Below, one piece after another: positions 25,141 to 35,243 of a stretch of 64,000 nucleotides of DNA. A program made the position numbers and the translations under genes. Location: positions 10,666,501 to 10,730,500 of the forward strand of contig OY992840.1 of the NCBI GenBank assembly GCA_963921425.1. Reading direction: 5' to 3'. The notes beneath the pieces are model-generated. The model was given only the letters and a program-made list of their open reading frames with translations, had not been told where the DNA came from and ran no database searches. This DNA comes from Dryas octopetala (lineage: Eukaryota; Streptophyta; Magnoliopsida; Rosales; Rosaceae). Every line of letters begins with the position of its first letter. Position 1 is the first letter of the stretch.

Positions 25141-25401
25141 TGAAATTCAATTTCAGTGTTTGATTTTAGTTTTAGTGAAATATTGAGTTTTAGCAAAAAC
25201 TTCAATTCCAAAAAAAAAAAAAAAAAAAAATAGTTTCACCAAAATACAGTTACAGTGACGTCAGCATGCGTCAGCGCGCGTCAGAAGGGTAATTTAGGAT
25301 TATAAGTTTTAGGGGGTTTTGAAAGAGTTTATAGATGGGTGGGGGTTTAGACAAATTTTTTTAGTGAGTAGGGTGTTTAAAATTAGGCACTAAAAAATAT
25401 A

Positions 25402-26037
25402 TTTGTGTATGGTACTATTAGCTAATAAAAATCTAGATGAGGAGATCTTCTTCTTGGATGGATAAGCATTGACTAATTTCATTGTCAACATGACTAATCA
25501 TATACTAAAAACCTAACCTAACACTAGGCCTTTCCGGACATTAAAAGTGAGCTTCAAAATTAGTTGGTAGTTAGAGGTGAACACACAATGGTTTAATGAT
25601 ACTATTTAATTAATATTAGTGTTACATCATGTAACATTTCTATACATGTGGCGATAGAAAAACAATTCAAAGATTGCATCTTATTTTTCTTTTCTTTTAC
25701 TCTTACCTATTGCAAAGTCTTTGAAGAGAGTATCAATTTTGAGGTTTTACAAATGGGAAAATCATATGTCCTCATTCAAAATTGGGACAAAAATTCCAGG
25801 TAAAATTCTTCCTTTCCTTTTGATTTCATGAGTGGGAAAACAATAGGTAATTCGCCTGGGGTTTTATAATTACAATTAAAAAGTTGAAAAATGGGTTTAC
25901 CTTGTGATATGTCAACATTTAAGTTAAACAAACCAGATTCAAATTGGATTGACTTGTATCAAAATTCAAATTCATTTAGATACCGATTAACAAATTCAAT
26001 TAGATTAAGAAACTAAAATAGAATTTTAATACTTTCT
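25402..26037. other. Intergenic, nothing recognised
   Basis: AT-rich spacer between two transposons. No gene or bounded repeat is seen. Confidence 0.55.
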
Positions 26038-26045
26038 AATATAAG

Positions 26046-26624
26046 TAGAGGTGGCAATTTGTGTTAGGGTAAGTTTGGTATTGCTGTGAGGAAAAACAAT
26101 TGTAAAGTAAAGTCAGTTGTAAAATAAAACAGTTGAGTGTTTGGTAAACTATGTTTTCAGTTGAGTGTTTGGTAAACTATGTTTTCAAAAGTGATGTGAG
26201 TGTAAAAAACAGTATCAAAATGTTTGGTAAATGTTAATGTAAAAGTGATATGGCTGTGTATAATTACTAAAATGGACATAATGCTAAAAGTGTCTTTTTC
26301 ACTTATTTGTTTGGTAAAAATAAATTTTTTTTACTTGTTTTTGAAATTTTTTGTTACAAATTTGTATTAGCATTACTTTTGAAAACGGGGCATTACTTTT
26401 GTACTGATCATTATTAGTTATATTTTATATTGTATTATGTCATTAATTAGTTATATTTTATATTGTGATCATTAATTATGATATTGTGACCATAAACGGG
26501 GCCGTAGGTTGTGTTTGTGTTGTGTCATTTCATGATTGTATTAAATACTACTTAGTTCTAACCTATATAAATAATTGTGTATATTTTTTTTGGCAAAGAG
26601 TTGTGTAAAAAATTGCCACCTCTA
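26046..26624. mobile_element. hAT-type element, 579 bp
   Basis: The ends are tagaggtggcaatt and its exact complement. The 8-bp flanks aatataag (26038-26045) and aatataac (26625-26632) differ at one base. The interior has repeated 'tgtttggtaaact' words near 26135-26180, resembling the ends of another MITE and suggesting a nested or composite origin. No transposase. Confidence 0.82.
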
Positions 26625-26678
26625 AATATAACCAAACCAAATATGTGAAATGCTATCCACATTTTCCATTATACATTA

Positions 26679-27618
26679 AGGAGGCGATTTTCGCACTCCT
26701 ATTTTCTCCATTTGCATTCCATCTCATTTTTTTTTAATGTATTTTATATATTTTTTCAAATCTACCCTTTATGACTGTTGAATTTTTATTTTAATTATCT
26801 TTCAATAATGATTAATTTCCTAAATTCTCTCATCGTTATTAAAAAATAAAAAATAAGTAATTTTCTCTCCTTCTCGTTGTATTTTTTTCATATTGCATCT
26901 TTCTGTCTTCTAAGCCTTTTTTTTTTTTTTTGAACCAGTCTTGTTCATGCTTTTAATCATCATTTTATATTTTCATTAGGAAAATATTTAGCTTGTTATA
27001 TTTTTTTTTTTCGTTTTCTTCATGAGAGTCATGATTTATATAAACCAGTCATGTACGTGCTTTCAATTATCATTCTATACTTTTATTAAGAAAATATTTA
27101 GTCTGTCATATATATATATATATATTTTTTTTTTTTCTTCATGAGGATTATGATTTATGTATTTTCTTCTTTTGATGATGGGTTTTGTGTTATGAAATTA
27201 ATTGGGGTTTTCAATTAATCAACTTTCTCATTTTTGGGTCTTTTAACACTGCCAAGAAAAATGTTCTCATAGCAACTACTAATAATTTGTAGCATATTTG
27301 ATCTTAAAAAAAATAAATGTCACATGATAGCTTAATAAGAAAAAAGAGCTAGATGTACTATATATCAATAAGACGAACAAAAATGTAGAAAATTACATAA
27401 GTTTTTCTTCCTTTTTAAAAGAGAGTTATAAAAATAGAAATATTATTATGACAATTTTAAAAAATTTAATGTGTAGGATTTAATGTTGCATATGTGACAT
27501 TCTATAATTAAAAGCTAAAGGGTATATGTGGAAAATAAATAATAAAAATATATACAAACATTTTAAACAATTAGAATGAGTGAAAATAGAGAAAAAAAGA
27601 GTGCGAAAATCACCTCCC
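26679..27618. mobile_element. TIR element, 940 bp, non-autonomous
   Basis: Termini aggaggcgattttcgcactc and complement gggaggtgattttcgcactc. The flanking direct repeat atacatta is perfect over 8 bp (26671-26678, 27619-27626) and reaches 9 bp with one mismatch, so hAT and Mutator are both possible. The interior is AT-rich and non-coding. Confidence 0.8.
26933..27150. repeat. Tandem duplication of about 110 bp
   Basis: Two diverged units, each starting aaccagtc and containing 'aggaaaatatttag' or 'aagaaaatatttag' followed by a T-run, lie head to tail within the 940-bp TIR element. Confidence 0.75.
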
Positions 27619-27639
27619 ATACATTATTCTTTTTTTTTT

Positions 27640-27915
27640 TATTCTGCAATTTAAATGTATAATCAGAATTGTTCATTTTTTAGATATAACTATAAAGATC
27701 ATTTCTGCAAAAAAATCAACCAAATTGGAAATCGTTTGATTATGTGACTGTGATAAAATAAACAGATAATTTTGGTAACAATTAAATCATCGTTTATTTA
27801 TTTGATAACGATTACATAACCAAATAATTTTCGATTTAGTTAATTTTTTTTTAAAGATAATTTTTAAATAATTATCTAAAAATTGAACGGTTTCGCTTAT
27901 AAAAATATGAAATGA
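27640..27915. repeat. Decayed relative of the 2.3-kb MITE
   Basis: Shares 'agatcatttctgcaaaaaa', 'aaatcgtttgatta' and a 'ttttagata' block followed by 'ttgaacggttt' in the same inverted layout as the element at 2316-2723. The arms still fold on each other, but the outer ends and TSD are lost. Confidence 0.65.
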
Positions 27916-28254
27916 GAATAATAAAGAAAAATTGTGGATCGAAAAAAGTGAATAGCCTCAATAAATATAATGCTAATCCTGATTTCTTAACGATTATAAA
28001 CAAATATTATAATATAGGAAAGGAATACGCTATTCCCATTTCCCAAAGCTAAATTGGTCGGATCCGACTTCCGAGAGCCCCACCCAAAAGTATAAAAGAT
28101 CTCCGCTAGTATTGGAGTGGGCCCGACAATTGAACCCAACCCAATAGGCCCAGGTGGTCTTTCTTCTTGTTCGCCGTCTAAAATAAAAGGTTTTGATATT
28201 CGAACCAAACCTCCCCAGAGTCCAGAACACTGAAGAGACAGACCTCACAACGCA

Positions 28255-29269
28255 ATGGCGACGTCAAGCAAAGCCAAGCTCGAACAACACAAATCTTCCT
28301 CTTCTTCCCAAAATGTAAGTAACCCAGACCATCGCTAATTCGACCATGTATTGGGTTGTTTTGATTGTCTTTGTAGCTGAATGTGTGTGTGAAATTTTGT
28401 GAAGGCCAATGGAGGTCAGTTGCTAGAAGCCAGGCTTAGAGAGGTCAAGCTCCAAAATGAGTGAGCTTTTGGGATTGCGTGAATGAAGTTTGTTCTGCTT
28501 TGTAATTTGTATGAGCTAATTCGATTGGGGATGTATGATTCAACCTCAATTCGTTGGACCCCTTTTTGTGTTTCATGGGGTTCTCAATTTTTATTTTATT
28601 ATTATGATAAAATAGTAGGTTATGTGAATGTTTTACTATGAAAAAAACTTTACAATGAATAACAGCAACTTGTTTGGTTTTGTGTTTTTATTATGTAGTA
28701 TTGGGAATCAAACCCGGTTTGATATGAAGCATGAAATATAGGAAGTATGGTTATGATTGTTTTATTTGGCTTTTGTGTTTCCAATTTCTTTCCTCTCTAT
28801 CAGACCTGATTTGATATAAACAATCTTTGTTTTTTTTTTTTGTCCTTACTAAACAATAATCAACCAAATGTTATTGTTTCATCATTGTATTTATCTAGTT
28901 TAGACTGTTTAGTATAAAACTTGTTGAGATGGTACTTGACCGATTTTTTGATGTTGTCTCTCTATCTCCACCCTTGCTGTGTGTGTATATTACAAATTTT
29001 GGCTGTTTTCTTTTGTGCCAAATTTGATTTGCTAATTTTGGATTACTAAACATCTAACTTTCTAATCCAAAAGTGTTGTCACAAATCTTGAGGTAAAATA
29101 GCATGTCAAATTCATAAGAATTAATTTTGATAAGAAACTTCATAGGATTTAATATACTTTTATTGATATTTCTTTGGGAGCATATTTTCTGAGTAAATAA
29201 CATGTATACTGCAGGCTTAGGAAGGGACATGATGTTTTATTAGCAAATTAGTTTCCTGACGAAAGAGAG
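28255..29269 (+). pseudogene. Short three-exon gene remnant, unknown protein
   Basis: Three joined exons keep frame: 28255-28314 (MATSSKAKLEQHKSSSSSQN), 28405-28460 (ANGGQLLEARLREVKLQN plus two bases) and 29215-29269. Donors gtaagt, gtgagc and gtaatt and acceptors gaag and gcag are plausible. In exon 3 the frame reads ELRKGHDVLLAN, then TAG at 29249-29251, then FPDERE up to the donor. The joined product would be about 50 residues with a short charged helix (LREVKLQNELRKGHDVLLA). Either the gene ends at that stop or it is a longer gene broken by it; I found no convincing fourth exon before the Myb-like gene. I do not recognise the family. Confidence 0.35.
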
Positions 29270-29488
29270 GTAATTTCTTAAATCAGTTGTGGACCTGTTC
29301 CTTCAGTTTCTTCTGTCTTTGTGTTTATTCTTTTTTTTTTTCCTGAGTTTGATTTCGGATATGACAAGAACTACAAAAGCAATTAAAGATATCCAGTCTC
29401 CCAATTGAGGAATAAAAGAAGCTCGTATCTTGGATTGTTTTTGTTTGCTTTTTGGAAAGATATGTAACACTAAATCTCTCATGTATCT

Positions 29489-29664
29489 ATCTATCAATGG
29501 GGGTTTAGTCGAGTGGTCAGGCCCTGGTTTGCTCCCATGTGGTATGAGGTTCGATTTCTCAAAGGTACCTATCTAGCTATTTGCCTCCCAAAGATTGTAG
29601 AGCTCAACTAGGGGCCTTAGTTTTGATTCTGGTCCGCCTAGGGGATTTCTGGGTATAAAAAAAA
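29489..29664 (+). mobile_element. tRNA-derived SINE, about 176 bp
   Basis: The Pol III A box (tagtcgagtggtcaggc) and B box (ggttcgatttc) are spaced as in a tRNA head. The body ends in an A tail at about 29657-29667. A perfect 17-bp target duplication, aaatctctcatgtatct, lies at 29472-29488 and 29665-29681, partly overlapping the tail. The long perfect TSD suggests a fairly recent insertion. It is oriented with the surrounding plus-strand genes. Confidence 0.92.
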
Positions 29665-29681
29665 AAATCTCTCATGTATCT

Positions 29682-30353
29682 GACCTAGCTATATATTCCT
29701 TTTAACCTTTTTTCTAAAAAGAAAGTAGAAAATATTAGTTCAGTTACTGTTCAACTTTCTTCACCGTTGTCATATTGTTTCAGGATTAAATCTAATATTC
29801 AATTAGCCAAGCCAGCTAAGCATATTGACACTGCCATTTTGGTTGAGCACGTGGAAAAAGAGGGAAGCAGAAAAGTAAGGGAAACAACCATTTTTTCTCA
29901 TGAAATGTAATGCCCTCCCTCCCTCTCCTTGTGTGTGTATTTGTTTCCCTTGTACTATACTTCTGGGCCAGAGGTCCAGATGCAGGAAAAGCATAATGTT
30001 TTTGATCTGTCAATCTAAAATTCACTATATCTGGAATTATAGACCCCTCAACAAAATAACTCCAATCACTTATCATGTGATTATGTGAAGTCCAATGCTG
30101 CTTCTTTAGCATTGGTTTAGATTGGTAACGTGCAGATACTTGGTGATCTGGACTCGTCCTACATATTGCCAAGCAAATGGTATGGAAGGAATAAAAGAAG
30201 TGTAAGTGCTACTTGGTTGTGCTTAGGTATTTTCAAGGTACATTACAATTCAAATATGTCTTTGTTTTAACTTTTAAGTGCAAGAGCTACTAAGATTCTG
30301 CTCAAAGTGCCTAAATTATAGGAAGAGATAACCAGGGAACTATAATGAACTCA
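29682..30353. other. Intergenic or intronic DNA
   Basis: No exon or repeat is recognised. If the short gene at 28.3 kb or the Myb-like gene has distant 5' exons, this could be intron. Confidence 0.4.
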
Positions 30354-30480
30354 TGGCATGTTTACTTACCTAGAATGGAATGGAATGTATGAGAATCATT
30401 CATACTCCAAGTCAAAGTCATTCCATTGTTTTCTTGCACTAAGAATCAAAAGTCATGTGGGGCCCGCATAGGCACTGTAT
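30354..30480. repeat. Possible left terminus of a PIF/Harbinger element
   Basis: The string ggcatgtttacttacctaga followed by 'atggaatggaatgtatgaga' resembles termini often seen in plant PIF/Harbinger transposons, and lies just upstream of a Harbinger-type Myb-like gene. I see no matching inverted end downstream, so the element would be truncated. Confidence 0.35.
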
Positions 30481-30618
30481 AAATCAGGAATCCCATTTCT
30501 GATTTTTCAAATTACACAGGAATCTTTTTGGAGCTAAGCAGTTATTTTTTGTGCTGGTGCATGTATATGTTATGTGTTTATGGTTTTTGTCACATTTTTT
30601 TTTTTTTTGTATTGTAGG

Positions 30619-31688
30619 ATGAATTCTGATTCAACTACAAAAAAACGAGGAAGGGGCCTGAATAAACGTTATTGGACAACCAAGGAAGATTCTGCATTAG
30701 TTGAATCACTGCAAGAATTATATCATAACCTCAAGTGGAGAGCTGATAATGGTTTCAAAAATAGTTACCTAGCCCAGATAGAGGCTATGATGGAAGCCAA
30801 ACTGCCAGGTAGTGGAATACAGGCATCTCCTCACATTGAATCACGAGTTAAGACGTTGAAGAAAAAGTATTGTGCCTTATCTGAGATGTTATCTCAAAGT
30901 GGATTTGGTTGGAATCACGAAGAAATGATGCTGGTTTGTCAGAAAAGTGTATATGATGAATGGGTCAAGGTAAATCTACACATATCCTATTCAATATTGC
31001 TAATATTTTCTTATGAATTATTGATTTTATGTTCTATGATATGTGGTAATTGTAGACAAGAAAGGAGGCAAGTGGATTGTATGGTAAGTCATTTCCATTC
31101 TACTATATATTGGGAGAGATATATGGAAGAGAACATGCTATTGGTGCAAATGTTGGTAATGCTGATGATGATGAAGAGGAAATTAGACGCGAGGATGCAA
31201 ACATTGATCATAAACGTGGTGTGGACAATGATTTTGGTGAAAATGTGAATCTGAATAATGTTGATATGAATATGGAATCACACTCTGAAGGGTTGGAAGA
31301 GTATGATTTATCATTTACACAACCAAGTGACCAACAAGGAAGACACACACAAAGTACTCCAAGTGTTTCAGATCATGGTCGTAGGGTGAAAGTGAAGGTT
31401 ATGGAAGAGATAAGTAGGAATTTTGGGAGTATGTCAGCTTCCATGACCGCAATGACATCTAAGTTTGATGTGATGGTTAATATTCTTTCATTTGACAAGG
31501 AAGTGGCTGCATTGCAAGCTAAACTTCATGGTGAGTTGAGCAAAATTGAAGGCCTTACTGAATTGCAAGTCTTTCGAGCCACAAACATTTTAGCTACTAA
31601 ATATGACCTGCTTAGAGTGTTTTTTAGCATGTCTGAGGAAAGGAAGAAGGCATATGTTTTCTATCTGTTAGAGCATGGCTTATGCTGA
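30619..31688 (+). CDS. Myb/SANT-like domain protein of PIF/Harbinger type
   Basis: Two exons (30619-30969, 31056-31688) encode 327 residues; the gtaaat..ttgtag intron keeps phase. After a basic start (TTKKRGRGLNKRYW), a Myb/SANT-like (trihelix-type) domain covers about residues 12-120: YWTTKEDSALVESLQEL, then HIESRVKTLKKKYCALSEML, then GFGWNHEEMMLV. An acidic, Asn-rich linker follows, then a C-terminal helical block (FFSMSEERKKAYVFYLLEH). This layout matches the second ORF of PIF/Harbinger transposons and the many plant genes derived from it (At2g29880-like, LIMYB-like). In active elements the partner carries a DDE transposase; none is visible here. Both exons are open, so it is either a recent orphan or a domesticated gene. 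A tattgtag acceptor right before the ATG suggests an upstream leader exon. Confidence 0.75.
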
Positions 31689-32506
31689 AAGAATGTTATG
31701 TATGTCGAATTTCTTTATCTAGCCAATTATAACGACCTTTTGTGAATAACAATATCATTATAATTTTATTGTTGCTACTCATTAATGGAGATTATGACTA
31801 CTGTTTGTTATAATTATGCTTGTTAAACATAGTTATACTAAATCCTTGTTGAGCTTATATATCATTAAGCATAGGATGCTAAACTGGACTATGACACTTA
31901 AATATTTTGCTTTTGAATTCTATATCTCGCAGAAACTTTCATATTTGGATACATGCCACTTAAGTGATGAAATTGCCAAAGCTTGAAGAAACTTTCACTT
32001 GAAGTTTGAAATCAAAAGAGCTTATATGCCAAAGTATCCCGAGAAATTGATCTAAAATGCACTATTTTCAGTTATAATCCAACTTTGTTTAACACCGTTT
32101 TTTATATAGAAAATTAGGTTTTTTATATAAATTAGTTAAAATTTATAAGATTTTGACAAAATTGTTTTTAAGATCTTTATATTATCTTGAAAATTTGTTA
32201 ATGTAGTCTCAATTTCACATTTAGTTGTGACTAAACGATAATTACATCTAAGTTGTGAGACAATCACAGTTAAGTTGTGACTTAAGTGAATTTTTTTAGA
32301 GAAATTATACTATAATATTGTATAAATAGAGGTTAAAACAATACTTTTACTCAAAATAATATATAATATAGTGGTGTGAGTTGTCTCTTTTAATTTAATA
32401 AGACAGTCATAGTTAAGTTGTGACTTGATTGATTTTTTTTTTTATAATACAATATAGTATAAATTAATGTAATATTTGTGATGTAATATATTTTTTTTTT
32501 TATTGT
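31689..32506. other. 3' flank of the Myb-like gene, AT-rich
   Basis: No second Harbinger terminus, transposase frame or gene is seen. A short internal repeat (agttgtga with acagtcatagttaagttgtg near 32220-32420) is present. Confidence 0.45.
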
Positions 32507-32511
32507 AGTGG

Positions 32512-32945
32512 TGATGCAGGAGCATCTCCTAGGGTTCCAAGACTTATTATTATTTTTTAGTAGCTTTTTAATTTTTATTTCCTAGCTGGATTTAGAGTCT
32601 AGTTTCCTTATTTCATTAGGTCTTTTAAGGTAATTTTACTTTATGTTTTCCTAGTTAGTTTAGGTTTATGCTTCTCCTAGTTATCTTAGGTTTATGTTTT
32701 CCCTATATAAGCTTAAGGCTTAGGTTGTAATAGAGAGTTTTTGGCATAATATTATTCAGAGATTTCTGATGTGAGAGCTTCTTTTGGGTTCCTAAACCCT
32801 AGAACTCATCTATCTACGTTCCAACTTTGATTCTATAGCTTTATTCTCGCTCTTTTCTACTGTTATTGCTGGATTTTCCTTTCTACTGTGGTTTTTGCCC
32901 TATTACTATAGCTGGACAGCAGCCCTATGCTTCTGTTTTCCATCA
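32512..32945 (+). repeat. 5' LTR
   Basis: 434 bp, TG..CA ends, with a promoter-like ccctatataagc near 32702. Confidence 0.93.
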
Positions 32946-32947
32946 AT

Positions 32948-32959
32948 TGGTATCAGAGC
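32948..32959 (+). promoter_or_regulatory. Primer-binding site (initiator Met-tRNA)
   Basis: tggtatcagagc, the standard plant LTR-element site, two bases after the 5' LTR. Confidence 0.93.
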
Positions 32960-33875
32960 AAACCCTGGTTGCAAACCCTAGTTCTGCACTATTGGCTGGA
33001 TGTGGTAGAGGCCGGGGACAAGGAAACCAAGCTCTACAAACAGAGATGGCAGAGATGTGGCGCATGATCGAAGATCTGTCAAGAGCGGTGGAAACGCTCC
33101 GACAACAGGAACGTGCGAAAGCCCATATGGAGATTCCGGAAGGCGGACGCAACCCCTCGGACATACCGGAAGGTAGTCTTGAGGATGAAAGTTTTGTGGA
33201 AGAAGTGGTCGGTTCTGATTATCCAGGTTCCGCTTATGATGGCGTTGAATCTGAAAATGGTGATAAGGTCTATGGTGATTCTCATGAGTCGGATAGTCCA
33301 TTTGTTGAAACTTTGGATGACTTGAAAGATAATAGTTTCTTGAATTTAGATCTTCCTCCAATATTTGATAGTTGTCTAAAAGACAATTGTGAAATTTGTT
33401 ATGATTTTTGTTTGGGGATTGAGAAAACTTTTGTCAAAAAATTTTGTGAGAGTAGAGAAAAAGTTGGGTTCAAGGAAAAGGATCAATACAAATTAGAAGA
33501 TAAGATGGTACAAGAAATTCTTGAAGATATTGTTGAAGATCCCATAACTTTGATGTCACAAGGCCTTACAGAAGATATTACTTTTGAATATGTTGATTTT
33601 ATTGGAGTTGATGCAATGAACTTCAAGATTGCAAAGAACCTGATTGATTTTGTAAATCAGATGAACATTAATGTGAAGAAATTATGCGCTGCAAGATTGA
33701 TCATGGACAATAAAGCTAACTGTTCAAGAAGGATCAAATATTCCAAATATCTCTTTGTTTGGAAAGGAAGAAATCAATTTCAAGACTATAAGTTCAAGAA
33801 GAGTTTATCTGGATTATCTGCAGAAGTTGTGAAGACTTACTCGCCGGAGTCGAGTTTTTCCCAACCCGGTGGAGT

Positions 33876-34309
33876 TGATGCAGGAGCATCTCCTAGGGTT
33901 CCAAGACTTATTATTATTTTTTAGTAGCTTTTTAATTTTTATTTCCTAGCTGGATTTAGAGTCTAGTTTCCTTATTTCATTAGGTCTTTTAAGGTAATTT
34001 TACTTTATGTTTTCCTAGTTAGTTTAGGTTTATGCTTCTCCTAGTTATCTTAGGTTTATGTTTTCCCTATATAAGCTTAAGGCTTAGGTTGTAATAGAGA
34101 GTTTTTGGCATAATATTATTCAGAGATTTCTGATGTGAGAGCTTCTTTTGGGTTCCTAAACCCTAGAACTCATCTATCTACGTTCCAACTTTGATTCTAT
34201 AGCTTTATTCTCGTTCTTTTCTACTGTTATTGCTGGATTTTCCTTTCTACTGTAGTTTTTACCCTATTACTATAGCTGGACAGCAGCCCTATGCTTCTGT
34301 ATTACATCA
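33876..34309 (+). repeat. 3' LTR
   Basis: Same length as the 5' copy and about 99% identical. It ends about 185 bp upstream of a TATA box for the SEUSS-like gene. Confidence 0.93.
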
Positions 34310-34493
34310 AGTGGCATGTGATGTAATATTTGTAAATTCTAATATTTTTTATTTTATTAATTTATTTGACTTTTTAACTAATATCTAATCTAAAATATTA
34401 TTTAATTTGGATACTTAAATTAAAAAATTATTAAAATTTAGTAGTTAAAATCAATCAAACTATATAATAACAAAGGTGCCACTTCCCGCTCAC

Positions 34494-34501
34494 TATATAT
34501 A
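34494..34501 (+). promoter_or_regulatory. Likely TATA box of the SEUSS-like gene
   Basis: tatatata in the context ctcactatatatacacacac, about 750 bp before the chosen start codon. The leader probably contains an intron (donor-like ggtgagaaa near 34668). The LTR element ends shortly upstream. Confidence 0.5.
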
Positions 34502-35243
34502 CACACACCAACCACCCTTTGCTGCTACCTCACGGCCATGGCGGTTCCTGGCAAATTGCACGCCACCTGTTTGCTTTCTCAAAGCTTTAATCACAGTCTC
34601 TGAATCTCTTTTTATATTTCACAGAAAAATTTGACCCTTTTGAACTTTTCTCTTCATACTGCATTGGGTGAGAAAATAGACTCAGCATTTTGTTTTGTTC
34701 TCTTACTTTGCGTTGCTTTGTCTTCTTGGCTTCGATTGTTTTGCCAAGAAGGTGGGCCCGTTTGGTTTCCGAGAAAATGTTGGAAAAGAACTTAAAGAGA
34801 AAATTTTGATTTTTATAACTTGTTGGGTTTCCAGATTAGATATTGCGTTACCTTCAGGCTCCATTTGTGATGGGGTCTTTTTTCCGGGACTAGTTACTGA
34901 GAAAGATTACGGCTTTGCTTAGTTTCTCAGAAGAAATGACCAAAAGAAAGAATTTCAGACATGGGTTTGCTTCTTAAGCATTTTCTATACTTTCCCTCTT
35001 TATCTATGGACAATTTTCTTGGGGGATGGGTGCTAAATATTGTTACTTTAATTTTACCCCTTGTTTCTCGGAAACCAAACAGTATCTTGGCTATTATTTA
35101 TGTATGTGTGTGAAAGCCTGAAAAATCTATGCTTTTGTTTTCTGGTAAATGTGTGATTCAGCTCTTGTTTTGATTTGCATGTGGAAAACATGGTCAGAAG
35201 CTAAATTCTAGAGTACAGACTGAAACACCATCTAAATTCTAAG

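Larger units (their letters stand above)
23382..25390. mobile_element. Pack-MULE-like Mutator element, about 2.0 kb
   Basis: A perfect 11-bp direct repeat, taaaaaatata, lies at 23371-23381 and 25391-25401. Inside it the two ends align as inverted repeats over about 85 bases at roughly three-quarters identity (taaaccccctag versus complement taaacaccctac; cctccaccca versus cccccaccca; ataaccccc versus aaaaccccct). The interior is unlike the TIRs: a (CT)n tract, a GC-rich block at about 23640-24330 rich in gccgg words, then AT-rich tandem repeats. No transposase is present. A Mutator-like element carrying captured host sequence fits best; the donor gene is not recognised. It sits about 550 bp upstream of the LPCAT1-type start codon. 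Confidence 0.78.
32512..34309 (+). mobile_element. Young non-autonomous LTR retrotransposon, 1.8 kb
   Basis: Two 434-bp direct repeats begin TGATG and end CATCA. A 5-bp TSD, AGTGG, lies at 32507-32511 and 34310-34314. A primer-binding site complementary to initiator Met-tRNA (tggtatcagagc) follows the 5' LTR after two bases, and a short purine-rich tract (ggtggagt) precedes the 3' LTR. The 930-bp interior holds a gag-like leader region (GRGRGQGN, EMAEMWRMIEDLSRAVETLR) and an acidic stretch but no protease, reverse transcriptase or integrase, so it depends on a partner element. The LTRs differ at about five sites (about 1.2%), which at commonly used plant rates means well under one million years. 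Superfamily unproven; Ty3-like is my guess. Confidence 0.93.

Noticed and set aside
29509-29570. tRNA gene
   Set aside because: The A and B boxes belong to a SINE head; the cloverleaf is incomplete and TSDs flank the unit.
32866-33924. 352-codon frame as a host protein
   Set aside because: It runs from one LTR through the interior into the other LTR, so it belongs to the retroelement rather than to a host gene.
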